Positions 24,718 through 32,722 of a DNA stretch of 39,893 nt are shown piece after piece. Each line of letters begins with the position of its first letter. Within the stretch, counting starts at the first letter, position 1. Under the pieces are notes generated by a model that was not told where the DNA came from, did no database searches, and was given only the letters and a program-made list of their open reading frames with translations. A program made the position numbers and the translations under genes. The DNA is from Alphaproteobacteria bacterium (GTDB lineage Bacteria > Pseudomonadota > Alphaproteobacteria > Thalassobaculales > Thalassobaculaceae). The stretch covers positions 1 through 39,893 of the forward strand of contig JANSYC010000034.1 in the NCBI GenBank assembly GCA_024742605.1. Direction: 5' to 3'.

Positions 24718-24735
24718 TGACAGGAAAGGCTGACA
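24718..24735. promoter_or_regulatory. PpsR/CrtJ-type operator, site 2 (degenerate)
   Basis: TGACAGGAAAGGCTGACA has one mismatch in the left arm (TGA instead of TGT) and an intact right arm. It is 8 bp from site 1, a spacing that allows cooperative binding in the Rhodobacter bchC promoter. Confidence 0.65.
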
Positions 24736-24777
24736 CAGAATGTCGGCCGGGTCACCACCCAAGCGGGGAGCGAGAGC

Positions 24778-25647
24778 ATGGATGTGAAGACGCGGATCGA
24801 ACGGGCTCTGGATGCAGCCGTTGCGCAATGCGAAACCGCCGATGCGCCTCCCGGTCTGGCGGGGGCCTTGCGCTATGCCGTGTTTCCGGGCGGGCAGCGG
24901 ATCCGACCGCGCCTGACGCTGGCCGTGGCCATGGCCTGCGGCGACGACCGCCCGGCCGTGACCGACGCTGCTGCCGCTGCCATCGAAATCCTGCACTGCG
25001 CTTCCCTGGTGCATGACGATCTTCCGACCTTTGACGATGCCGCGACCCGGCGAGGTAAGCCCTCATTGCATCGGGCATTCAGCGAGCCCTTGGCCGTCCT
25101 GACAGGCGACGCGATGATCGTGCTCGCCTTCGAGACGCTTGCCCGTGTGGGCGTGGAGGCGGGTGACCGCCTGGTGCCGCTGCTGCTGACCCTGGGTCGG
25201 TCGACCGGCATGCCCTACGGCATTTGCGCGGGTCAGGCCTGGGAAGGCGAGCAGAAGATCGATCTTTCCGCTTATCAGCAGGCCAAGACAGGGTCGCTGT
25301 TCGCGGGGGCGACGGCAGCCGGGGCGGTCGCCGCGGGCTACGATCCCGTTCCCTGGCGCCTGCTGGGCGAACGGCTGGGAGAGGCCTATCAGTGCGCCGA
25401 CGACATCTGCGATGTGGCGGCCGACCCCGAGAAGATCGGCAAGCCGGTCGGACAGGATGAGGTCCATCATCGGCCCAGCGCCGCGCGCGAACTCGGGATC
25501 GACGGGGCGAAGAAGCGCCTGGAGAAGCTCGTCAAATCCGCGATTGACGCGGTGCCGGACTGTCCGGGCCGGGATCAGTTGCGCAAGGCAATTCTCGCCC
25601 AGGCCAGCGGCTTCCTGCCGCAGCATGTAAAGGAGCGGGCGGCCTGA
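24778..25647 (+). CDS. crtE: Geranylgeranyl diphosphate synthase
   Basis: A 289-residue trans-prenyltransferase. The first aspartate-rich motif is VHDDLPTFDDA (Asp80, Asp81, Asp86), followed by a second arginine-rich site (ATRRGKPSLH); the second aspartate motif is QCADDICD (208-212). Substrate-binding GGQRIRP is at 38-44. It extends farnesyl or shorter diphosphates to C20 GGPP for phytoene and for the bacteriochlorophyll tail. Location next to crtF and the crtDC operators supports the CrtE role over IspA. crtF follows 52 bp downstream. Ribosome-binding sequence GGGGAGCGAGAG precedes the ATG. Confidence 0.9.
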   Translation: MDVKTRIERALDAAVAQCETADAPPGLAGALRYAVFPGGQRIRPRLTLAVAMACGDDRPAVTDAAAAAIEILHCASLVHDDLPTFDDAATRRGKPSLHRAFSEPLAVLTGDAMIVLAFETLARVGVEAGDRLVPLLLTLGRSTGMPYGICAGQAWEGEQKIDLSAYQQAKTGSLFAGATAAGAVAAGYDPVPWRLLGERLGEAYQCADDICDVAADPEKIGKPVGQDEVHHRPSAARELGIDGAKKRLEKLVKSAIDAVPDCPGRDQLRKAILAQASGFLPQHVKERAA

Positions 25648-25699
25648 GGCCTGCCTGCTTCGGCGCTCTTCGGCCGTTTGCCCCGGAAGGGGATTCCTG

Positions 25700-26869
25700 A
25701 TGTCTGAGCTTTCCGACCAGCCCGGCGATGCCCTAATAAAACCGCCGGTCGGTTGGCGTGAGCGCCTGTCGGCGTGGCGCAACAGGATGGTGGCGGATCC
25801 TAAATTTCAGAGATGGGCCGCCAGCTTTCCTCTGACCCGACCGATCGCCCGGCGTCGGGCCCGGCAATTGTTCGACCTGTGTGCGGGCTTTGTCTATTCG
25901 CAGATCCTGGATGCCTTCATCCGGCTGAAACTCGCCGACATCCTGTTCGAGGGACCGGCGACCACGTCGGAGCTTGCGGGCCGACTGTCACTCTCTCCTG
26001 ACAGGACCCTCACCCTGCTCCGAGCGACATCCGCGCTCGGCCTGACGGTGAGTCTGAACCCTTTGAACGGCGAAGATCGATTCGCTCTGGGAGAGCTGGG
26101 TGCCGCCTTGATCGGCAATCCGGGCGTGGCCGCGATGGTCGAACACCACGCCATGCTCTATGCCGATCTGCGGGACCCGGTGGCTCTGCTGCGCGGAGAA
26201 ACCCGGGACACCGCGCTTGGCGGCTACTGGCCGTATGCGGCGCGCGGGGCGCTCGATCACCTTTCGGCGGAGCAGGTCTCGGCTTATAGCGGGCTGATGT
26301 CGGCCTCCCAGCCTTTGATCGCCGACGACGTGTTGGACGCGTACCGAGTCGACCGCCATCGGGTGCTGATGGATGTGGGCGGCGGCGAGGGCCGGTTCCT
26401 GGCCGCAGCCGCCCGACGCGACGCAGATCTCAAGCTCATGTTGTTCGATCTGCCTCCGGTTGCCGAACGGGCCCGCACGCATTTCGAGCACCTGGGTCTC
26501 GCTGACCGTGCTGAAACCCACGGAGGGGATTTCCAGGTCGATTCGCTTCCGAAAGGCGCGGATCTCATCAGCCTGGTCAGGGTGATTCACGACCATGACG
26601 ACGACATCGTCTTGCGTCTCCTGACGGCGGTTCACGCGGCTTTGCCCAGGGAGGGAACCCTGATCGTTGCCGAACCCATGTCCGGGGTCCGCGGCGCGGA
26701 ACCCATTGGAGACGCGTATTTCGGATTCTATCTGATGGCGATGGGGCGCGGCCGCCCACGGACGGCCACAGAGATTACTGAATTGTTAAAACAGGCGGGT
26801 TTTCGAAAAGCCCAGGAAACCGCCACGATCAGGCCGATGCTGACCGGTCTGATCGTGGCAAATGCGTAA
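25700..26869 (+). CDS. crtF: Hydroxycarotenoid 1-O-methyltransferase
   Basis: A 389-residue methyltransferase with an N-terminal dimerisation/winged-helix domain (LFDLCAGFVYSQILDAFIRLKLADIL; ATTSELAGRLSLSPDRTLTLLRA) and a C-terminal SAM domain (VLMDVGGGEGRFLAAAARR, then LMLFDLPPVAERA). CrtF methylates the 1-hydroxyl added by CrtC, giving the methoxy groups of spheroidene or spirilloxanthin. Together crtC, crtD and crtF indicate a methoxylated acyclic carotenoid. AAGGGG lies before the ATG. It is probably cotranscribed with crtE and may read into bchC, which also has its own operators. Confidence 0.93.
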   Translation: MSELSDQPGDALIKPPVGWRERLSAWRNRMVADPKFQRWAASFPLTRPIARRRARQLFDLCAGFVYSQILDAFIRLKLADILFEGPATTSELAGRLSLSPDRTLTLLRATSALGLTVSLNPLNGEDRFALGELGAALIGNPGVAAMVEHHAMLYADLRDPVALLRGETRDTALGGYWPYAARGALDHLSAEQVSAYSGLMSASQPLIADDVLDAYRVDRHRVLMDVGGGEGRFLAAAARRDADLKLMLFDLPPVAERARTHFEHLGLADRAETHGGDFQVDSLPKGADLISLVRVIHDHDDDIVLRLLTAVHAALPREGTLIVAEPMSGVRGAEPIGDAYFGFYLMAMGRGRPRTATEITELLKQAGFRKAQETATIRPMLTGLIVANA

Positions 26870-26891
26870 AACCCCTATTTTTATTGCCGAT

Positions 26892-26909
26892 TGTCTATTG
26901 AAAGTGACA
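26892..26909. promoter_or_regulatory. PpsR/CrtJ-type operator, site 1 (bchC)
   Basis: TGTCTATTGAAAGTGACA is a perfect TGTC-N10-GACA palindrome. It is nearly the same as the first crtD/crtE site (shared TGTCTAT and TGACA). Confidence 0.88.
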
Positions 26910-26917
26910 GAAGGCAC

Positions 26918-26935
26918 TGTCAGAATAAAATGACA
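26918..26935. promoter_or_regulatory. PpsR/CrtJ-type operator, site 2 (bchC)
   Basis: TGTCAGAATAAAATGACA has 5-bp perfect arms (TGTCA/TGACA). It lies 8 bp from site 1, matching the paired arrangement known in the Rhodobacter capsulatus bchC promoter. Confidence 0.88.
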
Positions 26936-26986
26936 CATTGAGAGTTCGGGCCTCACTAAACCGAACCGGTAGGGAGACGACGGAAT

Positions 26987-27922
26987 ATGCAGACCACTGC
27001 GGTAGTCCTTGAAGAGCCTGGGAGCATCGCGCTCCGGGAGCTCCCGTTGGCGCAGCCAACGGCGGACGATGTCGTGGTTGACGTCTTCTGGACGGGAATC
27101 AGCACAGGCACCGAACGTCTGCTCTATACCGGGCGCATGCCACAATTTCCCGGAATGGGTTATCCGCTGGTCCCCGGTTACGAATCGGTAGGCCGTATCA
27201 GTCAGGCTGGAACGGGCAGCGGCCTGTCCGAAGGCGAAATGGTTTTCGTGCCCGGTGCCAAGTGTTTCGGCGATGAGGTGCGGTGTCTGTTCGGCGGCTC
27301 GGCCCGGAACCTGGTTGTACCGGGCGCCCGTGTGATCTCGCTGGACAGCGGATTGGCCGAGCAGGGGGCGCTGATGGCCCTGGCCGCCACCGCGCAGCAT
27401 GCGATTGGCGAGCACGCGGTTCCCGATCTGATCGTCGGTCACGGTGTGCTGGGCCGGCTGCTCGCGCGCCTCACACTGGCCCACGGGCACCCGGCACCGG
27501 TTGTTTGGGAGACAAACCCAACCCGGCGCAGCGGTGCCGAGGCCTACAGCGTCATCGACCCCGCCGAGGACACCCGCAAGGACTACCGCGCGATCTACGA
27601 TGTCAGCGGGTCCAAGGGGCTGCTCAACGATTTGATTTCCCGACTTGCCCCGATGGGCGAGGTGGTTCTGGCCGGGTTTTACGAAGAGCCGCTCTCTTTC
27701 GATTTCCCCGCCGCCTTCATGCGGGAGGCCCGGATACGGGTCGCCGCCCAATGGCAGGCCACCGATTCCGCGACCGTCAAACGGTTGGTCGAATCCGGCC
27801 AGCTGTCGCTCGGCGGCTTGATCACCCACACACAAGACGCTGCCAACGCGAACGATGCATACCGCACCGCGTTCGAGGATGCGTCCTGCTTGAAAATGAT
27901 CCTGGATTGGAGAGCTTTCTGA
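26987..27922 (+). CDS. bchC: Bacteriochlorophyllide a dehydrogenase
   Basis: A 311-residue medium-chain dehydrogenase-like protein. FWTGISTGTERLLYTGRMPQFPGMGYPLVPGYESVGRI is the BchC signature. PDLIVGHGVLGRLLARL is the nucleotide-binding loop and WETNPTRRSGA follows strand 2. It oxidises the 3-hydroxyethyl group to the 3-acetyl group of bacteriochlorophyll a. It is first of bchC-X-Y-Z; its TGA overlaps the ATG of bchX by one base. Ribosome-binding site GGGAGACGA. Confidence 0.95.
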   Translation: MQTTAVVLEEPGSIALRELPLAQPTADDVVVDVFWTGISTGTERLLYTGRMPQFPGMGYPLVPGYESVGRISQAGTGSGLSEGEMVFVPGAKCFGDEVRCLFGGSARNLVVPGARVISLDSGLAEQGALMALAATAQHAIGEHAVPDLIVGHGVLGRLLARLTLAHGHPAPVVWETNPTRRSGAEAYSVIDPAEDTRKDYRAIYDVSGSKGLLNDLISRLAPMGEVVLAGFYEEPLSFDFPAAFMREARIRVAAQWQATDSATVKRLVESGQLSLGGLITHTQDAANANDAYRTAFEDASCLKMILDWRAF

Positions 27923-28887
27923 TGAGTACGATCGACACAGATATCGGAACCCCGGCCGAGGCCGCTGACAAGCCCGCCAAGAAGCAGACGGAAGTCATTG
28001 CGATCTATGGCAAGGGGGGCATCGGCAAGAGCTTCACCCTCGCCAATCTGAGCTACATGATGGCTCAGCAGGGCAAGCGGGTGCTGCTGATCGGCTGCGA
28101 TCCGAAGAGCGACACCACGTCCCTTCTGTTCGGCGGGCGCAGCTGCCCGACCATCATCGAGACCTCGTCCAAGAAGAAACTGGCCGGAGAGCAGGTCGAG
28201 ATCGGTGATGTCTGCTTCAAGCGCGATGGGGTGTTCGCGATGGAGCTTGGCGGTCCCGAGGTCGGGCGCGGCTGTGGCGGGCGCGGCATCATTCACGGCT
28301 TCGAGCTGCTGGAAAAGCTGGGTTTCCACGATTGGGATTTCGACTACGTCCTGCTCGACTTCCTGGGCGACGTGGTGTGCGGCGGCTTCGGCCTGCCGAT
28401 CGCCCGCGACATGTGCCAGAAGGTGATCGTGGTCGGCTCGAACGACCTGCAATCCCTGTATGTGGCGAACAATGTCTGCTCGGCGGTCGACTACTTCCGC
28501 AATCTGGGCGGCAATGTCGGCGTCGCGGGTCTGATGATCAACAAGGATGACGGCACCGGCGAGGCCCAGGCCTTCGCCAAGGCGGTCGGCATCCCGGTGC
28601 TCTGCGAGATTCCGGCCCATGAGGATATCCGCCGGAAATCGGCGAATTACGAGATCGTCGGCAAGCCCGGCGGCGAGTGGGCCTCCCTGTTCGAGCGTCT
28701 GGCGCAGAGTGCGGCCGACGCGCCGCCGGTGCGCCCGACACCTCTCAGCCACGACCAATTGCTGGATCTGTTCACCGGCGAGGCCGTCGGTCGGGACGTG
28801 AAACTTCTGCCTGCGAGCTTCGAGGACATGTGCGGCGTGACCTACGCCCCGCGCCCGTCTCTCGAAGTCGTCTACGAGGGCGCGTAA
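27922..28887 (+). CDS. bchX: Chlorophyllide a reductase iron protein, subunit X
   Basis: A 321-residue nitrogenase-Fe-protein-like ATPase. The P-loop is YGKGGIGKS (residues 29-37), and the cysteines that bind the bridging 4Fe-4S cluster are Cys118 (GRGCGGRG) and Cys153 (DVVCGGFG). GCDPKSDTTSLLF is the switch region. The dimer passes electrons, with ATP hydrolysis, to BchYZ, which reduces the C7=C8 bond of chlorophyllide to give the bacteriochlorin ring. A 20-residue N-terminal extension precedes the core, as in other BchX. The ATG at 27922 overlaps the bchC stop (TGATG). Confidence 0.96.
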   Translation: MSTIDTDIGTPAEAADKPAKKQTEVIAIYGKGGIGKSFTLANLSYMMAQQGKRVLLIGCDPKSDTTSLLFGGRSCPTIIETSSKKKLAGEQVEIGDVCFKRDGVFAMELGGPEVGRGCGGRGIIHGFELLEKLGFHDWDFDYVLLDFLGDVVCGGFGLPIARDMCQKVIVVGSNDLQSLYVANNVCSAVDYFRNLGGNVGVAGLMINKDDGTGEAQAFAKAVGIPVLCEIPAHEDIRRKSANYEIVGKPGGEWASLFERLAQSAADAPPVRPTPLSHDQLLDLFTGEAVGRDVKLLPASFEDMCGVTYAPRPSLEVVYEGA

Positions 28888-28908
28888 GCGCGGGCCCCGG
28901 GGAAAATC

Positions 28909-30393
28909 ATGGCGATCGAATTCGAACCAGAAGCTCCAACCGTATTCGACCCTTCGGCGCAGACGCCGAAGACGGACGCGGCGGGCTGCCATGCCGGCGC
29001 CGACGTGATGAACGACGCCGCCCGCAAGGCCGGAAAATCCGAGGTTCTCGATGGGCTGGCGGCCGACTATCCGAAGGGGCCGCATGATCAGCCCCAGTCC
29101 ATGTGTCCGGCCTTCGGCTCGCTCCGGGTCGGGCTGCGGATGCGGCGGACGGCGACGATCCTCTCGGGTTCGGCCTGCTGCGTGTACGGTCTGACCTTCA
29201 CCTCGCACTTCTACGGTGCCCGCCGGACCGTCGGCTACGTGCCGTTCAATTCGGAAACCCTGGTCACCGGACAGCTCTACGAAGACATCCGCAACGCCGT
29301 CACCGAGATGGCCAACCCGGACGAGTATGACGCGATCGTGGTGATCAATCTGTGTGTGCCGACCGCGTCGGGCATCCCGCTGGACCGTCTGCCGGCCCAG
29401 ATCAACGGGGTTCGGGTGATCGGGATCGACGTGCCGGGATTCGGCGTGCCGACCCATGCGGAAGCCAAAGACGTGCTGACGGGCGCGATGTTGCGCTACG
29501 CCCGCACCGAGATCGAGGCGGGGCCCGTGGCCCGTCCGCGCAATTTCGACGGCAGCAAGCCGACCGTCACCATGATCGGCGAGCTGTTCCCGGTCGACCC
29601 GATGGGGGTCGGCGCGATGCTCGAGCCCATGGGCATGGTGGTGGCGCCGCAGCTGCCCTCCCGCGAATGGCGGGACCTCTACGCAGCGCTCGACTGCCAG
29701 GTGGCGGCGGCGGTGCACCCCTTCTACACGGCCTCGGTACGTGAATTCGAGCGGGCCGGACGGCCGGTGGTCGGATCCGCGCCGGTCGGCCTCGACGGCA
29801 CGGCCGCCTGGCTGGAGAGCGTTGGCAAGGCGGCCGGTATCCCGGACAAGAAAATCGATGCGGCGAAAGCCAAGGCCCTGCCGGCGATCAAGGCGGCCCT
29901 GGCCGACAATCCGATCAAGGCGACGGTCACCGTCTCCGGTTACGAAGGCTCGGAACTGCTGGTCGCCCGCCTGCTGATCGAAGCCGGGGCCAAGGTGCCC
30001 TATGTGGGCACGGCCTGCCCGAAGACCCCGTGGAGCGATCCGGACCGCGAGTGGCTTGAGGCCAAGGGCGTCCACATCCAATACCGCGCCTCGCTGGAAC
30101 AGGATCTGGCGGCGATGCAGGACATCCGGCCGGACCTGGCGATCGGCACCACGCCGCTCGTTCAGAAGGGCAAGGAACTGGGTATTCCGTCGCTTTACTT
30201 CACCAACATGGTCTCGGCGCGGCCGCTGTTCGGCCCGGCCGGAGCCAGTTCGATGTCGGGCATCGTCGCGGCCCAGACCCGGGGCAAGGACCGCTTCGCC
30301 TCGATGGTCGATTTCTTCGAGGGTGTTGGCACCGGCGGCAAGAACGCCGGCCACAACCTGGCCAGGCGCAACACTCAAGTGGCGGAGGGCTGA
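28909..30393 (+). CDS. bchY: Chlorophyllide a reductase subunit Y
   Basis: A 494-residue nitrogenase-MoFe-like catalytic subunit. Cluster-binding cysteines are visible in QSMCPAFG (Cys66) and GSACCVYG (Cys90/91), followed by LTFTSHFYGARRTVGYVPF. Later motifs such as VSGYEGSELLVARLL and CPKTPWSDPDREWL match BchY. With BchZ it forms the substrate and 4Fe-4S site of chlorophyllide oxidoreductase. It begins 21 bp after bchX and ends 3 bp before bchZ, so the three subunits are cotranslated. Confidence 0.95.
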   Translation: MAIEFEPEAPTVFDPSAQTPKTDAAGCHAGADVMNDAARKAGKSEVLDGLAADYPKGPHDQPQSMCPAFGSLRVGLRMRRTATILSGSACCVYGLTFTSHFYGARRTVGYVPFNSETLVTGQLYEDIRNAVTEMANPDEYDAIVVINLCVPTASGIPLDRLPAQINGVRVIGIDVPGFGVPTHAEAKDVLTGAMLRYARTEIEAGPVARPRNFDGSKPTVTMIGELFPVDPMGVGAMLEPMGMVVAPQLPSREWRDLYAALDCQVAAAVHPFYTASVREFERAGRPVVGSAPVGLDGTAAWLESVGKAAGIPDKKIDAAKAKALPAIKAALADNPIKATVTVSGYEGSELLVARLLIEAGAKVPYVGTACPKTPWSDPDREWLEAKGVHIQYRASLEQDLAAMQDIRPDLAIGTTPLVQKGKELGIPSLYFTNMVSARPLFGPAGASSMSGIVAAQTRGKDRFASMVDFFEGVGTGGKNAGHNLARRNTQVAEG

Positions 30394-30396
30394 TCG

Positions 30397-31857
30397 ATGC
30401 TGGTCCTGGATCACGATCGCGCCGGCGGATACTGGGGGGCGGTCTATGCCTTCTGCGCCGTGAAGGGCCTTCGGGTCGTGATCGACGGTCCGGTCGGCTG
30501 CGAGAATCTGCCGGTCACCGCCGTCCTGCACTACACCGACGGGTTGCCGCCGCACGAGCTGCCGGTGACCGTCACCGGGCTCAGCGAAGACGAGCTGTCG
30601 ATGAACGGCACCGAGAAGGCGCTGAAGCGGGCAAGCGATACCCAGGATCAGGACATGCCGGCGGTGGTGGTCACCGGGTCGATCGCCGAGATGATCGGCG
30701 GCGGCGTGACCCCACAAGGCTCGAATCTCCGGCGTTTCCTGCCGCGCACGATCGACGAGGACCAGTGGCAGAGCGCCGATCGCGCGATCTACTGGCTGTG
30801 GACCGAGTTCGGTGCCAAGAAGGTGCCGGCCCGCGCCGACATGAAGAAGAAAGCCGGCGCCAAGCCCCGTGTGAACATCATCGGGCCGATCTACGGCACC
30901 TTCAACATGCCGTCCGACCTGGCCGAGATCCAGCGTCTGGTCGAGGGCATCGGCTGCGAGATCAATCTGACCTTCCCGCTCGGCACCGACATCAAGGATG
31001 TTAAGAAGCTGCCGGACGCGGACGTGAACATCCGGATTTACAAGGAGTTCGGCAAAGGCCTCTGCGAGGAGCTCGACCGGCCCTATCTGCAGGCCCCGAT
31101 CGGCATGCACGCCACGACCAATTTCCTGCGGAAGCTGGGGGAGCTGACCGGACTGGATCCGGAGCCGTTCATCGAGCAGGAGAAGCAGACCACGCTGAAG
31201 CCGGTCTGGGATCTGTGGCGCAGCGTCACCCAGGACTTCTTCGCAACCGCCTCCTTCGCGGTGGTCGCGACCGAGACCTATGTGCACGGGATGCGCCAGT
31301 ATTTCGAGCACGAGCTGGGGATACCCTGCACGTTCTCCTACGAGCGCAAGCCCGGACAGAAACCGGACAACGCCGCGGTCCGCCAGTCGATCAAGGATTT
31401 CCCGCCGCTGGTGCTCTACGGCTCCTACAACGAACGTCTGTACGCGGCGGAAGTCGGCTGCCGGGCGATGTACATCCCGGCCTCTTTCCCGGGCGCCATC
31501 ATCCGTCGTGCCACCGGGACCCCGTTCATGGGCTACGCCGGAGCGACCTATCTGCTGCAGGAATACTGCAACGCCCTGTTCGACGCCTTGTTTCACATCC
31601 TGCCGCTGTCGGTCGACATGGACCGGTTGGACGCGACCCCGGCCAAGGGCGCGGAAGCCGATGCCCGGCCCTGGGACGCCGATGCCAAGGCGATGTTCGA
31701 CAGCTATGTCGAGGAGCAGCCGTTCCTCGTCAGGATTTCCGCCGCGAAGAATCTTCGGGATCTGGTCCAGCGGGAGGCGAAAGCCGCCGGCGAGGCGCGG
31801 GTCACCGCGGACCGGATGGCCTTGGCGCTGCAGGCGCAGAAGGCGGGGCGGGGATGA
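30397..31857 (+). CDS. bchZ: Chlorophyllide a reductase subunit Z
   Basis: A 486-residue partner of BchY. It starts [20 protein letters not shown], with a cluster ligand at Cys35 in [26 protein letters not shown]. The C-terminal half carries [17 protein letters not shown] and [16 protein letters not shown]. It completes the BchXYZ complex. Its TGA is overlapped by the ATG of a tiny ORF that leads into pufQ, so bch and puf translation may be linked. No terminator is seen between bchZ and puf, in line with the superoperon arrangement of purple bacteria. Confidence 0.95.
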   Translation: MLVLDHDRAGGYWGAVYAFCAVKGLRVVIDGPVGCENLPVTAVLHYTDGLPPHELPVTVTGLSEDELSMNGTEKALKRASDTQDQDMPAVVVTGSIAEMIGGGVTPQGSNLRRFLPRTIDEDQWQSADRAIYWLWTEFGAKKVPARADMKKKAGAKPRVNIIGPIYGTFNMPSDLAEIQRLVEGIGCEINLTFPLGTDIKDVKKLPDADVNIRIYKEFGKGLCEELDRPYLQAPIGMHATTNFLRKLGELTGLDPEPFIEQEKQTTLKPVWDLWRSVTQDFFATASFAVVATETYVHGMRQYFEHELGIPCTFSYERKPGQKPDNAAVRQSIKDFPPLVLYGSYNERLYAAEVGCRAMYIPASFPGAIIRRATGTPFMGYAGATYLLQEYCNALFDALFHILPLSVDMDRLDATPAKGAEADARPWDADAKAMFDSYVEEQPFLVRISAAKNLRDLVQREAKAAGEARVTADRMALALQAQKAGRG

Positions 31858-31910
31858 ACGGTTTCACAGTTCTTGCGGCCAGTGTGGTCGCGCAACAGGA
31901 GGGTAAGTGA
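31854..31910 (+). CDS. 18-codon ORF bridging bchZ and pufQ
   Basis: An ORF of 18 codons, [18 protein letters not shown]. Its ATG overlaps the bchZ stop (ATGA) and its stop overlaps the GTG start of pufQ (GTGA). It contains the pufQ ribosome-binding site (AGGAGGG). It may have no role as a peptide and simply carry ribosomes from bchZ to pufQ, or be chance; there is no similarity to known peptides that I recognise. Confidence 0.35.
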   Translation: MNGFTVLAASVVAQQEGK

Positions 31911-32143
31911 TCGCCATGCGCACACCCGATGTGACGGTAACCCGGGGCAAGAACGCCGAAGGGCGGGAGTTCCGAGCAATTTACCTGGCAGCCTTCGTGC
32001 TGTTCCTGGCCGCTGTTGTGGTCACCCGGTTTCTGCCGCCCAAGTGGCGCCCCTGGCCGCCAAGCGCCGAGCGCGCCCGGTCGGTTCTCGCAGAGGCACG
32101 CGCAGCTGCAAGCGCGTTCGTGCCCTTCGCGATGATGGGATGA
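31907..32143 (+). CDS. pufQ: PufQ-like bacteriochlorophyll/complex assembly protein
   Basis: A 78-residue protein (from GTG 31907) or 75 residues (from ATG 31916). It has a basic N-terminus, one membrane helix (YLAAFVLFLAAVVVTRFLP) and a C-terminal stretch SAERARSVLAEARAAASAFVPF. This pattern, EF..Y....F....... followed by R..S.AR....F, matches PufQ, a small membrane protein that helps bacteriochlorophyll supply and light-harvesting assembly. Position at the head of puf, just after bchZ, supports this. AGGAGGG lies 3 nt from the GTG and 12 nt from the ATG, so the choice is open; overlap with the bridging ORF favours GTG. Confidence 0.75.
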   Translation: MIAMRTPDVTVTRGKNAEGREFRAIYLAAFVLFLAAVVVTRFLPPKWRPWPPSAERARSVLAEARAAASAFVPFAMMG

Positions 32144-32154
32144 GATTTCGAATT

Positions 32155-32172
32155 CGTCCGGTTCGCCGGACG
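32155..32172 (+). other. UUCG hairpin in the pufQ-pufB spacer
   Basis: CGTCCGG and CCGGACG form a perfect 7-bp stem around a TTCG loop, 12 bp after the pufQ stop. It is not followed by T's, so it is more likely an RNA processing or stability element than a terminator. Confidence 0.6.
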
Positions 32173-32264
32173 GGTGCCTGGCGGGGTCTCAGGACCTCGT
32201 CGATCCCTGCCGCGCGGGAGGTGTGCGGTAACTGCCGAAAGGCAATGTTCCGGAGGTAACTCTC

Positions 32265-32492
32265 ATGAACGATAAACGGGGTGACTCACTCTCGGGTTTG
32301 ACCGCGGGCGAAGCCCAGGAGTTCCACGGCTTCTTCATGTCGAGCTTCATCGGTTTCGTGATCGTCGCCGTCGTTGCTCACATCCTGGTTTGGATGTGGC
32401 GTCCCTGGTTTCCAGGGGTCGATGGTTACTCGTCCTCGATGATCGACGGTGTGAAGGTTGCTGCCAGCAACCTCATGACCTTTATCGGATAA
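32265..32492 (+). CDS. pufB: Light-harvesting LH1 beta subunit with C-terminal tail
   Basis: A 75-residue antenna beta polypeptide. Conserved features are [21 protein letters not shown], the bacteriochlorophyll-ligand histidine in [15 protein letters not shown] and the RPW motif closing the membrane helix. Ordinary LH1 beta chains end soon after WRPWF; this one continues for about 25 residues ([20 protein letters not shown] and a few more). GGAGG lies 8 nt before the ATG. With PufA it forms the LH1 ring around the reaction centre. pufA follows 13 bp later. Confidence 0.93.
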   Translation: MNDKRGDSLSGLTAGEAQEFHGFFMSSFIGFVIVAVVAHILVWMWRPWFPGVDGYSSSMIDGVKVAASNLMTFIG

Positions 32493-32505
32493 GGGGGAGA
32501 CGACA

Positions 32506-32706
32506 ATGTGGAAGGTATGGCTCCTTTTCGATCCGCGGCGCACCCTCATCGGGCTCTTCACGTTCCTGATGGTTCTTGCACTGCTGATCCACTTCATCCT
32601 GCTCAGCACCGACCGATTCAATTGGATCGAAGGTCCGCGCGCGGATGCAGGCGTGTCCACCACCGTCGCCGCCGTCATGGCGCCGATGCCCGGTCGGATC
32701 GTCTAA
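32506..32706 (+). CDS. pufA: Light-harvesting LH1 alpha subunit
   Basis: A 66-residue antenna alpha polypeptide, starting [20 protein letters not shown]. The membrane helix has the bacteriochlorophyll-ligand histidine in [19 protein letters not shown]. The segment after the helix runs for about 25 residues, within the known range. GGGGGAGACGAC lies before the ATG. It pairs with PufB in LH1. The pufA-pufL gap carries a long hairpin that probably protects the pufBA mRNA. Confidence 0.95.
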   Translation: MWKVWLLFDPRRTLIGLFTFLMVLALLIHFILLSTDRFNWIEGPRADAGVSTTVAAVMAPMPGRIV

Positions 32707-32722
32707 CAACAATGAACCGCTT

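Larger units (their letters stand above)
24635..24777. promoter_or_regulatory. Divergent crtD / crtE control region
   Basis: A 143-bp AT-rich spacer between divergent carotenoid genes. It carries two PpsR/CrtJ-type operators described separately. Both directions of transcription should start here, so one bound repressor pair could control crtDC and crtEF together. Promoter boxes are not certain by eye. Confidence 0.8.
26870..26986 (+). promoter_or_regulatory. bchC promoter/operator region
   Basis: A 117-bp AT-rich spacer holding two PpsR/CrtJ-type operators (listed separately), a small leader inverted repeat (GTTCGG 26944-26949 / CCGAAC 26961-26966) and the ribosome-binding site TAGGGAGACGA. 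It should drive bchCXYZ and read through into puf. Confidence 0.82.

Noticed and set aside
26944-26966. GTTCGG/CCGAAC inverted repeat in the bchC leader as an attenuator
   Set aside because: Six base pairs with an 11-nt loop, no T-run and no leader peptide; too weak to call more than a possible leader structure.
27679-31596. A 1305-codon open frame on the minus strand, antisense to bchC-X-Y-Z
   Set aside because: It is a mirror of strongly GC-biased third positions in the bch genes. Its translation is rich in Arg, His, Gly and Asp with no domain, and it lies fully across four certain genes. Only its unusual length made it worth noting.
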